Counted from the stretch's first letter, positions 19,372 through 29,022 are shown. The stretch is 44,290 nucleotides of DNA from an uncultured Hippea sp. (GCA_913009315.1 CAJVZA010000006.1:1-44290); one strand, 5' to 3'. A program made the numbers and translations. The notes: generated from the sequence alone by a model not told the origin.

Positions 19372-20184
19372 GTGCTTTTGAAAAAAAAGAAAATTGATAA
19401 GTCTTATTGGAATAAATGTAAAAAATGCGGTGAACTTATATATAACGATGATCTGATAGAAAATCTATCTATCTGTACTTCATGCGGAGCTTATTTCAGA
19501 ATGGGAGCGAAGGAACGGATTGATATGTTGTGCGATTCAAACAGCTTCAGGGAGATTAACAGATCCGTCAAGTCGTCTGATCCGCTTGAGTTTACCGATC
19601 TTATTCCATATAGAGAAAGACTGGCAAAATCCAGGCAGAAATGCGGTATGGAAGAATCGGTTATAACCGGAATTGCCTCAATTGATGATATAGCTGTTGC
19701 TGTAGGTGCTATGGATTTCGGATTTATGGGTGGAAGCATGGGCTATGCAACAGGAGAAAAACTGGTACGTCTTATCGAATATGCTACAAAAAAGAAGAGG
19801 GCTCTTGTGATTGTTTCAGCATCCGGAGGAGCAAGAATGCAGGAAGGAGCTCTGTCTCTGATTCAAATGGCAAGAACCGCCGCAGCTTTGTCAAGACTGG
19901 CAGAACATCAGATTCCTTATATTTCCATTATGACTGATCCTACAACCGGCGGAGTTGCCGCTTCCTTCGCAATGCTGGGAGATATCAATATAGCGGAACC
20001 GGCTGCTTTGATTGGATTTGCAGGACCGAGAGTTATTGAAGATACAATAGGACATAAACTTCCAAAGGAATTTCAGAGATCTGAATTCTTGCTTGAACAT
20101 GGTTTTTTGGATGCAATTGTCGGCAGAAGAGAATTGAAATCCAAAGTTGCCTCAATTTTGAAAATTTTGCTTCATAAAAAATGA
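19372..20184 (+). CDS. accD: Acetyl-CoA carboxylase carboxyltransferase subunit beta (GTG start)
   Basis: Zinc finger CKKC..CTSC; SASGGARMQEGALSLIQMARTAAAL; TDPTTGGVAASFAMLGDINIAEPAALIGFAGPRVIEDTI. Confidence 0.96.
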   Translation: MLLKKKKIDKSYWNKCKKCGELIYNDDLIENLSICTSCGAYFRMGAKERIDMLCDSNSFREINRSVKSSDPLEFTDLIPYRERLAKSRQKCGMEESVITGIASIDDIAVAVGAMDFGFMGGSMGYATGEKLVRLIEYATKKKRALVIVSASGGARMQEGALSLIQMARTAAALSRLAEHQIPYISIMTDPTTGGVAASFAMLGDINIAEPAALIGFAGPRVIEDTIGHKLPKEFQRSEFLLEHGFLDAIVGRRELKSKVASILKILLHKK

Positions 20185-21716
20185 ATAAGGTTTTGCTCGT
20201 TATAATAGACGGGGTAGGGCACCGCAGCGAAATCAAAGGCAATGCGGTTAAACTGGCCAAAATGCAGAACTTCAACAAGCTTCTTGATGTGTGTCCCAAC
20301 TGCCTGCTGAATGCTTCAGGTAACGCAGTCGGACTTCCCGAGAACCAGATGGGAAACTCAGAGGTAGGTCATCTTGCCATCGGAAGCGGAAGAATAATAA
20401 ACCAGGATCTTGTTAGAATAAGCAATTCAATCAAGAATAAAAGTTTTTTCAGCAACAAGGTTATACTGGATGCGCTGGAATATGCACTTAACCACGATAG
20501 CGCCTTTCATATTCTGGGACTTCTTTCCGATGGCGGTATTCATAGTCATAAAGATCATCTTTATGCAGTTATGAAATTGGCTAAGGAAAAAGGAATCAAA
20601 AAGCTGTTTATACATCCGTTCTTAGACGGAAGAGACACAGATCCGCACAGCGGTATAAGCTTTTTGAGAGAGCTTAAAGATAAAATAGAGGAAATCGGTA
20701 TTGGTAAAATTGCCGATATTTCCGGAAGATACTATTCTATGGATCGCGACAAACGATGGGAAAGAACCAAACTTTCATATGATATGCTTACGCAGGGGGC
20801 AGCCGTTACCGATGTTGATTTCATTCATGCAATAAAAGAATCATATGAAAATGGCATTACAGACGAATTTGTCAGACCTGTAAGCATAGTTGAAAACGGC
20901 AAGCCTGTAGGCTTAATAAAGAATAATGATTCAATCTTTTTTATCAATTTCAGAGGCGATAGAGCCAGACAAATTGTAAGGACATTTGTTGATGATAATC
21001 TGACCGGTTTCATAAGAACAAAAAGACCGATTGTCTATTTTGCATGCATGGCAGAATATGACAGCAAACTTGGACTTCCTGTGGCGTTTCTTCCTATTGA
21101 TGTCAAAAATTGTCTCGCCGAAGTTATTTCAAAAAGCGGAGTCAAACAGCTTCATATTGCCGAAACTGAAAAATATGCACATGTCACATTTTTTTTTAAC
21201 GGCGGCAAAGAGGAATCGTTTTTAGGCGAAGACAGGATCATAATTCCTTCTCCAAAGGTAGCGACTTATGATATGGAGCCTCAGATGAGGGCATCGAAGA
21301 TAACTGATAAGGTGGTGAATGCGATGACAACCGGACAGTACGGTTTTATTGTAGTCAATTATGCCAATGGTGATATGGTGGGACATACCGCGATTATGGA
21401 TGCTGCAATTGTCGCTATGAACACTATTGATGAGTCAATCGGCCGGCTGCATGATGCTTCACTTAAAAACGGTTTTACGCTTATCATTACCGCCGATCAT
21501 GGCAATATTGAGCAGGAGATTAATGATGACGGCAGCCCTATGACAGCTCACACTGTGAACCCCGTTTATTTTATCCTGTGCAATTATAAAACCAATAATC
21601 CTAATCTCGGAAATAAGGATAAAGCTGTGTTTGGTCTTTCTTCTGTGGCACCTACAATTTTAAAAATTATGGGTATAGATAAGCCTGATGAAATGACAGG
21701 AGTTCCGCTTATATAA
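20181..21716 (+). CDS. gpmI: 2,3-bisphosphoglycerate-independent phosphoglycerate mutase
   Basis: PENQMGNSEVGHLAIGSGRIINQDL; HPFLDGRDTDPHSG; TADHGNIEQ..D..G.P.TAHT. Confidence 0.96.
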   Translation: MNKVLLVIIDGVGHRSEIKGNAVKLAKMQNFNKLLDVCPNCLLNASGNAVGLPENQMGNSEVGHLAIGSGRIINQDLVRISNSIKNKSFFSNKVILDALEYALNHDSAFHILGLLSDGGIHSHKDHLYAVMKLAKEKGIKKLFIHPFLDGRDTDPHSGISFLRELKDKIEEIGIGKIADISGRYYSMDRDKRWERTKLSYDMLTQGAAVTDVDFIHAIKESYENGITDEFVRPVSIVENGKPVGLIKNNDSIFFINFRGDRARQIVRTFVDDNLTGFIRTKRPIVYFACMAEYDSKLGLPVAFLPIDVKNCLAEVISKSGVKQLHIAETEKYAHVTFFFNGGKEESFLGEDRIIIPSPKVATYDMEPQMRASKITDKVVNAMTTGQYGFIVVNYANGDMVGHTAIMDAAIVAMNTIDESIGRLHDASLKNGFTLIITADHGNIEQEINDDGSPMTAHTVNPVYFILCNYKTNNPNLGNKDKAVFGLSSVAPTILKIMGIDKPDEMTGVPLI

Positions 21717-21991
21717 TGAACCAAATTGTTTCATATCGCTTAAGGATATTGGGCAATGTTCAAAAGGTCGGTTACAGAAACTGGATGCGTGAAACGGCAA
21801 TCGAAGCCGGCATTACCGGATGGGTAAAAAATTGTCCTGATTCTACCGTAGAGGCATTGATTGAGGGCAATGAAGATGCTATAAATAGAATTGTTGAAAG
21901 TTGCGGCAAGGGTCCTGCTTTTGCTGCAGTGAAATCGGTTGTGAAGCAGAAGGTTGATTTTGAGGGCTGCAGAAATTTTATAATTAAATAA
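21716..21991 (+). CDS. acyP: Acylphosphatase
   Basis: GNVQKVGYRNWMRETAIEAGITGWVKNCPDSTVEALIEG. Confidence 0.93.
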   Translation: MNQIVSYRLRILGNVQKVGYRNWMRETAIEAGITGWVKNCPDSTVEALIEGNEDAINRIVESCGKGPAFAAVKSVVKQKVDFEGCRNFIIK

Positions 21992-22542
21992 TGGGAATAA
22001 GAATGTTTGATTTATTACTTGATAAAGCGATAGAGAATTTTTTGAGAGGCAATATAGATGAGGCTAAAAAGGGATTTGAATCCTGTTTGATGCTTAAGCC
22101 TGACGACAAGCTTGCTATGCTTTGCTATACCATTGCCGATCTGCCGCAGGAAGGCCTGGAAAATTCAAAGAGTCTGATGCGTTATGCGGCAGTTGCGGAC
22201 GATGACGAGATAGATGGGCTGTTATCATATATTTTTGATGAAAATGAACGCCGCATTGAAAGTAATAACGGTTTTTCTACAAGCTGGACACCGGAAGCTG
22301 AATCCAAAATTACCAAAAGAATCAAAGATGATCTTGAGACGGCAGTAAAAATTGATCCGGGGTTTTCTGAAGCGGAGCTTTTTTTGGGCAAGATATATCG
22401 AAAAATGGGAGATTACGGTACTGCGGTTGAACATTTGCAGAAGTCGCTCCTTATAAATCCATTTGAATTGGAAGCTGTCAACGAAATCGAAACTCTCATT
22501 ACCGAATACGATAAAAAACCCGGAAGAAAAGAGGAAACATAG
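21991..22542 (+). CDS. Tetratricopeptide repeat protein
   Basis: SEAELFLGKIYRKMGDYGTAVEHLQKSLLINPFELEAV. Confidence 0.75.
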   Translation: MGIRMFDLLLDKAIENFLRGNIDEAKKGFESCLMLKPDDKLAMLCYTIADLPQEGLENSKSLMRYAAVADDDEIDGLLSYIFDENERRIESNNGFSTSWTPEAESKITKRIKDDLETAVKIDPGFSEAELFLGKIYRKMGDYGTAVEHLQKSLLINPFELEAVNEIETLITEYDKKPGRKEET

Positions 22543-22629
22543 GATTTTGCTCAAGATGCTTCTTTAGCGCGCAAGGCGGGTTAAGAGCGCTTCTATATAA
22601 TTCCTGGCGTATGCTGCTCTCAATTGTCC

Positions 22630-24012
22630 TCACAAAAAAGGCAGTGGTGTTCCATATGCGGGCTCACTTTCTAGTTTGATAGGATAATTTTTTGTAAAAC
22701 ATGCAGTGCAGAACTCCTTTTTTTCAACTGCTTTCATCATTCCGTCCAATGAGAGAAAATTAAGACTGTCGGCTGTAATATATTTTCTGATTTCCTCAAC
22801 CGTGTGACTTGATGCGATCAATTCTCTTCTTGTCGGAGTGTCCACACCGTAAAAGCATGGTGAGATAAACGGAGGACTTGATATTCTCATATGTACCTTT
22901 TTTGCTCCGGCTTCTTTTAGCATTTTTATTATTTTCTTTGATGTAGTGCCTCTTACAATCGAATCATCAACAACGGTAACCGTTTTTCCGTCCACGATGC
23001 TTCTGATAGGATTCAGCTTGAGTTTTACGCCGAAATGTCTTATTGATTGTGACGGTTCGATAAAGGTGCGGCCTACATAATGATTTCTCATCAATCCCAT
23101 CTGAAAATTTATATCGGATCTCTCGGCAAATCCTAATGCTGCCGGAATACCTGAGTCGGGAACAGGAATTACGATATCTGAATCAACCATTGATTCTTCA
23201 GCAAGAATAGCTCCCATCTTTTTTCTAACATTGTATACCGATTTTCCCCATAACAGTGAATCGGGTCTTGCGAAATATACATATTCGAAGATACACGGCG
23301 CCGGTGTTTCGTACGCAAATTGCCTGCTTTCTATACCATTATGCGTGATAAAAAGTATTTCTCCCGGCATAACATCTCTTACAAAATCTGCTTCAATGAG
23401 GTCGAATGCGCAGCTTTCTGAAGACAATATGTAGCAGTCGCCCTTTTTGCCCAGCGAAAGCGGTCTTATTCCGTACGGATCTCTTATGCCTATGAGCGAA
23501 TCGGTTGTCATGAGAACGAGCGAATAAGCTCCTCTGACTTTGCCGAGAACTGAAATTAGGGATTCCTGCAAATTATCGGATTTGTTTTTTGCCAGAAGAT
23601 GAAGAAAATTTTCGGTATCACTTGTTGTATGAAATATGGCGCCATCTTCAATAAGATGGTGGCGGATAGATTCGGAATTAATAAGATTGCCGTTATGCGA
23701 TATCGCAATATAACCGTCTTTAAAATATGCGGCAAACGGCTGAACATTGTTTATTGAAGATGCTCCTGTTGTTGAATATCTATTATGTCCTATTGCGGCA
23801 TCACCTTTAAGATTTTCAATTACCTGTTTTGTAAAGATTTCCGAAACCAGACCTCGGGCTTTGTGCCCATAAAATTCTTTTCCATCTGTAGATATAATGC
23901 CTGAGGACTCCTGTCCTCTGTGCTGAAGTGCATGAAGTCCCAAGTATGTAAAATTTGCAGCATCTTTGTTTCCGAATACTCCGAAAACCGCGCATTCATC
24001 ATGAACGCCCAT
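22630..24012 (-). CDS. purF: Amidophosphoribosyltransferase
   Basis: HDECAVFGVFG; LQHRGQESSGI; IGHNRYSTTGASS; VTVVDDSIVRGTTSKKI. Confidence 0.97.
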   Translation of the reverse strand: MGVHDECAVFGVFGNKDAANFTYLGLHALQHRGQESSGIISTDGKEFYGHKARGLVSEIFTKQVIENLKGDAAIGHNRYSTTGASSINNVQPFAAYFKDGYIAISHNGNLINSESIRHHLIEDGAIFHTTSDTENFLHLLAKNKSDNLQESLISVLGKVRGAYSLVLMTTDSLIGIRDPYGIRPLSLGKKGDCYILSSESCAFDLIEADFVRDVMPGEILFITHNGIESRQFAYETPAPCIFEYVYFARPDSLLWGKSVYNVRKKMGAILAEESMVDSDIVIPVPDSGIPAALGFAERSDINFQMGLMRNHYVGRTFIEPSQSIRHFGVKLKLNPIRSIVDGKTVTVVDDSIVRGTTSKKIIKMLKEAGAKKVHMRISSPPFISPCFYGVDTPTRRELIASSHTVEEIRKYITADSLNFLSLDGMMKAVEKKEFCTACFTKNYPIKLESEPAYGTPLPFL

Positions 24013-24792
24013 TTATTTCAATAAATCCGATGTTGAATACAGCCCTGCTTTTTGTTTGTACAAGAAGCGAGCCGCTTCAAGTGCTCCGGCAGCAAATGTA
24101 TCTCTGCTTGTTGCCCTGTGGCTTATTTCAAGAATCTCGCCATCTCCTGCATAAATTACCTTGTGATCTCCAACTATATCGCCTCCTCTTATGCTGTGGA
24201 TGCCTATTTCGCTTCCGGTTCGCTTTCCGACAACGCCATGTCTGCCGTATTTTCCATTATCCGTTAATGAAATCCCGAGATGCCCGGCAACAATATCGGC
24301 TATTTTGCCTGCAGTGCCGCTTGGTGCATCTACCTTGTTTCGATGATGCGCTTCAACGATTTCAATATCAAACCCTTTGTCTGCAAGCAGATCGGTGAGA
24401 ATTCCCGTTAATTTAAAAAGTATATTTACTCCGAGGCTCATATTCGGAGATAAGAGTACCGAACATGTTTTTGCAGCTTGCCGTATAGTTTCTACATCAT
24501 CATTGCTGAGTGCTGTCGTTCCGATAACTATCTTTTTGGATAGCCTCTGCGTTATATCTAAATGTTTCATAGTTGCTTCAGGATTAGAAAACTCAATCAA
24601 AACATCTGAATTTTTTATTGCGTCAGCGGCATTATCTGTTATGAGAATGCTGTTTCCGGCGACTTTGCCGATTGTTTCTGCTCCGGATCTTTCAATTGCT
24701 CCCGATAGTCTCAGATCTTCCGACTGATTGATTAAAGCGATAATTCTTTGCCCCATTCTTCCCGATGCTCCGGATACCGCAATATTAATCAT
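24013..24792 (-). CDS. dapB: 4-hydroxy-tetrahydrodipicolinate reductase
   Basis: NIAVSGASGRMGQRII; EIVEAHHRNKVDAPSGTA; GIHSIRGGDIVGDH. Confidence 0.97.
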   Translation of the reverse strand: MINIAVSGASGRMGQRIIALINQSEDLRLSGAIERSGAETIGKVAGNSILITDNAADAIKNSDVLIEFSNPEATMKHLDITQRLSKKIVIGTTALSNDDVETIRQAAKTCSVLLSPNMSLGVNILFKLTGILTDLLADKGFDIEIVEAHHRNKVDAPSGTAGKIADIVAGHLGISLTDNGKYGRHGVVGKRTGSEIGIHSIRGGDIVGDHKVIYAGDGEILEISHRATSRDTFAAGALEAARFLYKQKAGLYSTSDLLK

Positions 24793-25667
24793 TTAAGCAG
24801 TCCGTAATTTGTTAGAACCGATTTTAGATCGCTGATGTGTTGATTGCTCATTCTGTACAGCGGAAGTCTTACCTCATCCGATACTAAGCCGAGCATTGCG
24901 CATGCGGTTTTAACCGGTATGGGGTTTGTTTCAATAAACATTGCTTTATGAAGCATATAAAGTTTTTTGTTTATCTCTTTTGCTTCATCAAAATTGCCAG
25001 AGAGAGCGGCATCCGTTAATGAAACAATCGCCTCCGGCCAGACATTCGATGTAACCGATATCACTCCTTTTGCTCCGATAGAGATAAGCGGCAGTGTCAT
25101 AAAATCATCTCCCGATAATACTGTAAAGCCTTTTTCTGCTTTAAGCAGGATCTCCGTTGCCTGCTTTATCGATCCCGATGCCTCTTTGATTGCAACAATG
25201 TTGGAGTTTTCAGACAGACGGGCTACCGTATCAGGTGCTATGTCGGAGCCTGTCCGTGATGGGACATTATAAAGAATTACCGGTATTCCGCATTCGGCTA
25301 TCTCGGAAAAGTGACGATATAACCCCTCCTGAGTGGGTTTATTGTAATACGGGCAAACAGATAAAACATAGTCTGCTCCCGATTTTTTAGCGTATTTTGT
25401 GAGACTTACGGCCTCTGATGTACTGTTTGCTCCGGCGCCGGCAATAACAGGAACGGCGCCGGCAACCGTTTCAACCGCCGTATCAATCACCTTCTGATGT
25501 TCTGTAAAACTCAAAGTTGCGGATTCTCCAGTCGTTCCGACAGGAATTATTCCGTTTATTCCGGCAGACAGTTGTCTTTCTATGAGTCTTTTGTAACCTT
25601 CAATGTCGATTCGGTTGTTTTTAAACGGCGTAACAATCGCTGTCATAGCACCTTGTAATTCTTTCAT
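24789..25667 (-). CDS. dapA: 4-hydroxy-tetrahydrodipicolinate synthase
   Basis: GAMTAIVTPF; GTTGESATLS; YYNKPTQEGLYRHF; YNVPSRTG; SD GGAGG before internal ATG at 25667. Confidence 0.97.
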   Translation of the reverse strand: MKELQGAMTAIVTPFKNNRIDIEGYKRLIERQLSAGINGIIPVGTTGESATLSFTEHQKVIDTAVETVAGAVPVIAGAGANSTSEAVSLTKYAKKSGADYVLSVCPYYNKPTQEGLYRHFSEIAECGIPVILYNVPSRTGSDIAPDTVARLSENSNIVAIKEASGSIKQATEILLKAEKGFTVLSGDDFMTLPLISIGAKGVISVTSNVWPEAIVSLTDAALSGNFDEAKEINKKLYMLHKAMFIETNPIPVKTACAMLGLVSDEVRLPLYRMSNQHISDLKSVLTNYGLLK

Positions 25668-25780
25668 CTTTCCTCCTTGCATTCAAGTTTGCGGTACTTT
25701 TGTCAATCCATGAACTATCATCTATAGTCCCGAATCAGTTTCCTCTTTCGCTGCAAATCTCGGCAATAGCTCTGCTGCCG

Positions 25781-25855
25781 CCTGCAATTTACGCCTTGGT
25801 GAGGCTGATCGGACTCTCAAGGTTGAAGCTCACGGAATTAGCAGAAATGTCTCTT
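25781..25855 (+). repeat. Diverged intergenic repeat, copy B
   Basis: CCTGCAATTTACGCCTTGGTGAG...CGGAATTAGCAGAAATGTCTCTT, aligned to copy A at 12037-12111. Confidence 0.7.
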
Positions 25856-25882
25856 GTTATAATCTATACTATCTTTTCACGA

Positions 25883-25910
25883 TTGACAATAACTATTTAA
25901 AAAATAGAAT
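25883..25910 (+). promoter_or_regulatory. Putative sigma70-type promoter directly abutting the globin-PsiE start codon
   Basis: TTGACA - 16 nt - TAGAAT, -10 ends 6 nt before ATG at 25917. Confidence 0.5.
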
Positions 25911-25916
25911 AAGATT

Positions 25917-26810
25917 ATGGGTATGAGAAGTTTTAGCGATTTGCAGGCAAGGTATCGTTTTACATCAAGTGATGAATCTCATCTTAAGACAATTTTACCG
26001 ATTGCGGGTGAAAATTCGGCAGTATTTAAGATGGAATTTAACAAGGAACTTGTAAGTTACAAAAGAATAAGGGAATTTTTCCCTGACAATGAAAAGCTTG
26101 AAAAGCATGGCGAATTGATAACCGAATGGTTTCTTATGCTTTTTAGCGGACCGTTTGATGCAAATTATACGAAATATGTAAGATCAATAGCAAGAGCGCA
26201 TGTAAAAAACGGTGTTCCGATCTATTATATAACGGATGCCATGAATTTTGTCAGAGATTTCTGCATAAGTATGATTGATGATAATGTAGAATTACCTGTA
26301 AGATCCAAACTCAAAAGATCGACAAACAGAATTATAGATATGAATCTCGGGATACTGACAAGTGAACATCTCGATAGATATGTAGAAAAACGTGACTTTA
26401 TGCAAAAGGTGGAAGGTGGAATAATACGGTTTTCCAAACGCTTTACTCAGATTCTCAATATTGTTCTTATGATCTCGCTTGTTCTTATTTCTATAGGAAT
26501 TACGGCAGATATTATTATCAGTCTTCTGAAAATCAGAGAGATCGGAGTTCAAAACGGTGTTATAGGAGCTCTGGGTTCCATACTGGTATTGTGGGTAATG
26601 ATTGAGATAACCGATACTGAAATAAATCACTTGAAAGGGCAGAAGATTCCTATAAGTGCATTTATCGGAGTTGCACTTGTTGCGTTTGTTAGAGATTCTC
26701 TTGTTTCGACCATGTCAATAGAAAAAAATTATATAACAACGGTCATAAGCGTTTTTGCCATCTTGCTTCTCGGTATAACCTATTGGCTTGTCAAGAAAAA
26801 GGAAAGATGA
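25917..26810 (+). CDS. Globin-coupled sensor: N-terminal protoglobin domain fused to PsiE-like 4-TM membrane domain
   Basis: RYRFTSSDESHLKTILPI...FFPD...H...ITEWFLMLFSGPFDANYTKYVRSIARAHVKNGVPIYYITDAM; C-terminal IGALGSILVLWVMIEITDTEINHLKGQKIPISAFIGVALVAFVRD. Confidence 0.75.
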   Translation: MGMRSFSDLQARYRFTSSDESHLKTILPIAGENSAVFKMEFNKELVSYKRIREFFPDNEKLEKHGELITEWFLMLFSGPFDANYTKYVRSIARAHVKNGVPIYYITDAMNFVRDFCISMIDDNVELPVRSKLKRSTNRIIDMNLGILTSEHLDRYVEKRDFMQKVEGGIIRFSKRFTQILNIVLMISLVLISIGITADIIISLLKIREIGVQNGVIGALGSILVLWVMIEITDTEINHLKGQKIPISAFIGVALVAFVRDSLVSTMSIEKNYITTVISVFAILLLGITYWLVKKKER

Positions 26811-27475
26811 TAGCATCTATGCTCGGTACATTTGAAAAATCAGTCAAAGTGTTCATAAAGCAGCCCGTATTGCTTGTTATACCGTTTTTCCCCGCAGTTG
26901 TTTCGCTTGCCTCATGGCTTATAGCGCAATCGGCGATAAAGGGATATCTGAATAATGCTCACAGCGGCATCATTGTGACTTTATTTCATTTTGTCACACT
27001 ATTTTCATATATACTGTTTTCCTCGATTCTAATAATATTCATTGAATCTTATTACAAAAAAATTCCTTTTTTTGAAGCCTTTCATGATATTTATTCCAAA
27101 GCATTAGAGATTGTTGCAGCTTGTTTTGCAATTTCCGTAACAATTGAAATAGGTTTAAAGCTTTTTGTGCTTCCCGGACTGGTTGTTATTTTCTTTTCTC
27201 TATTTATAATACCTTTTATGGTGATAGGTAAACTTAGTATAATGCGGTCTGTAAGAATGAGTATCTATCTTTCAAAAAAATATTGGGAAACTGTTTTGAT
27301 GTATGCAATTGTTTTGATAGCGCTATCTGTTGTTGTCGGCGGAATCTTTTCCATTTTAGGTGTAGCGGGCAATTTTATTGCTACATGGATTATCTACGGC
27401 TACAGCGCATCCGTATTGCTGAATATCTATCTTTTACTGCAGGACAAGTATGGACTGTTTATCTATGAAAGCTAA
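26807..27475 (+). CDS. Conserved membrane protein of unknown function
   Basis: About 6 TM segments; ATGA overlap with preceding gene. Confidence 0.6.
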   Translation: MIASMLGTFEKSVKVFIKQPVLLVIPFFPAVVSLASWLIAQSAIKGYLNNAHSGIIVTLFHFVTLFSYILFSSILIIFIESYYKKIPFFEAFHDIYSKALEIVAACFAISVTIEIGLKLFVLPGLVVIFFSLFIIPFMVIGKLSIMRSVRMSIYLSKKYWETVLMYAIVLIALSVVVGGIFSILGVAGNFIATWIIYGYSASVLLNIYLLLQDKYGLFIYES

Positions 27476-28232
27476 AACTATTTCCATATCCAACCAAAAA
27501 GGAGGCGTCGGAAAGACTACAACGGCGATAAATCTCTCTGCCGGATTGGCTATTACGGGAAAAAAGGTTTTGCTTATTGATCTTGATCCTCAGGGAAATG
27601 CTACATCCGGTTTAGGAATAAGTAATGATAAGTTTGACTATAATATATATCATGTACTAATAGGTAGAAAAACAATAAAACGGGCAACTATCAATATTAG
27701 AGAATTTGCCATAGATTTGGTTCCATCCGATATATCATTGATCGGTGCAAAAATTGAACTCATAACTTCCGATAGCAGAGAAAGTCTGCTCAAAGATGCT
27801 ATATCCAAGAGCAGCGACAGCTATGATTTTATAATAATCGATTGTCCGCCGTCGCTGGGAATTTTGACAATAAATGCTCTTGTTGCGTCCGATTCGGTAA
27901 TAATACCCGTTCAATGCGAGTATTATGCTATGGAGGGAGTGGCGCAGCTTTTGAACACCATAAGACTTGTGCGCGCAACATACAATGCCGACTTAGATAT
28001 TGAGGGATTTTTGCTGACTATGTACGACAAAAGAAACAATTTATCGATTCAGGTGGCAAATGAAATGAGACAGCACTTTTCAGGCAAGGTTTTTTCTACC
28101 CATGTTCCCAGAAATGTAAGATTGTCCGAATCGCCGAGTTTTGGAAAACCCGTAATCTATTATGAGGAAAAATGTGCCGGAGCTCAAAGCTATCTTGCGC
28201 TTACAGAGGAGCTGCTTTCTGAAGCGTCGTAG
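27465..28232 (+). CDS. parA: Chromosome partitioning ATPase ParA/Soj
   Basis: ISNQKGGVGKTTTAINLSAGLA; LLIDLDPQGNATSGLG; IIIDCPPSLGILTINAL. Confidence 0.96.
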   Translation: MKAKTISISNQKGGVGKTTTAINLSAGLAITGKKVLLIDLDPQGNATSGLGISNDKFDYNIYHVLIGRKTIKRATINIREFAIDLVPSDISLIGAKIELITSDSRESLLKDAISKSSDSYDFIIIDCPPSLGILTINALVASDSVIIPVQCEYYAMEGVAQLLNTIRLVRATYNADLDIEGFLLTMYDKRNNLSIQVANEMRQHFSGKVFSTHVPRNVRLSESPSFGKPVIYYEEKCAGAQSYLALTEELLSEAS

Positions 28233-29022
28233 TTTGGGCAAGGGGCTTTCCGCTCTGATTCCCGATATAGATAAAGATATTTTAAACCTTGTAAATATTG
28301 ATAAAATTTTACCTAATCCGTTTCAGCCGCGCCGCGAATTTAATGTAGAGAGTTTGAAACAGCTATCCGAAACAATTAAAAAAGAGGGCATTCTGGAACC
28401 CGTTCTGCTTAGAAAAATTGCAGACAGATACCAGATAATTGCAGGAGAAAGAAGAATACGTGCGGCAAAATTGGCAAAAATTTCAACTGTTCCGGCGATT
28501 ATCAAATTTCATATAACCGATGTTCAAATGGCAAAATTTGCCCTGATAGAAAATTTGCAGCGGGAAGAGTTAACCTGCGTAGAACAAGCTCAGGGATATA
28601 AAAAACTGATCGACAAGTTCGGCTATAATCAGCAAACTGTTGCGGAAATCGTCGGCAAACAGAGAGCAACTATTGCCAATCTGTTGAGAGTGCTGAATCT
28701 TCCTTCAAAAGTTATTGATCTTCTTCAAAAACGCTCTCTTTCATTGGGTCATGCAAAAGTACTGTTGTCCGTTTCCAATAGCGACAGGCAGATTTTTCTT
28801 GCCGTAAAAGCCGCAAAAAAACAGCTTTCCATCAGGTCGCTTCAGAATGAAATCAGCAGAACCGGAAAGCAAAAGGATATCAGCAGAGATTACAGGATCT
28901 ATGAAGAAAAACTCATCAGCACTTTAAATCTTCCTGTCAGGATCACCGGTAATAGAATAACAATAAAATTCAACGATGACGATGAGCTCGAGAAAATTGT
29001 AAAACTATTCTCGGAGGTTTAA
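28219..29022 (+). CDS. parB: Chromosome partitioning protein ParB/Spo0J, probable CTG start
   Basis: RRSLGKGLSALIPD; NPFQPRREF; IIAGERRIRAAKLA; ALIENLQREELTCVEQAQGYKKLI; SD AGAGGAG 7 nt before CTG. Confidence 0.93.
   Translation: MKRRSLGKGLSALIPDIDKDILNLVNIDKILPNPFQPRREFNVESLKQLSETIKKEGILEPVLLRKIADRYQIIAGERRIRAAKLAKISTVPAIIKFHITDVQMAKFALIENLQREELTCVEQAQGYKKLIDKFGYNQQTVAEIVGKQRATIANLLRVLNLPSKVIDLLQKRSLSLGHAKVLLSVSNSDRQIFLAVKAAKKQLSIRSLQNEISRTGKQKDISRDYRIYEEKLISTLNLPVRITGNRITIKFNDDDELEKIVKLFSEV

Noticed and set aside
22560-22600. Possible terminator AGCGC...GCGCT between the TPR and purF genes
   Set aside because: Stem only about 5 bp with a long loop and no clear U-tract; too weak to call.
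23955-24398. 147-aa plus-strand ORF, Cys/Leu/Arg-rich
   Set aside because: Shadow ORF over the purF/dapB junction; low-complexity composition typical of antisense translation.
25700-25900. 66-aa plus-strand ORF in the dapA/globin intergenic region
   Set aside because: Overlaps repeat copy B and the putative promoter; the equivalent frame in copy A is interrupted by a stop, so it is not treated as a gene.
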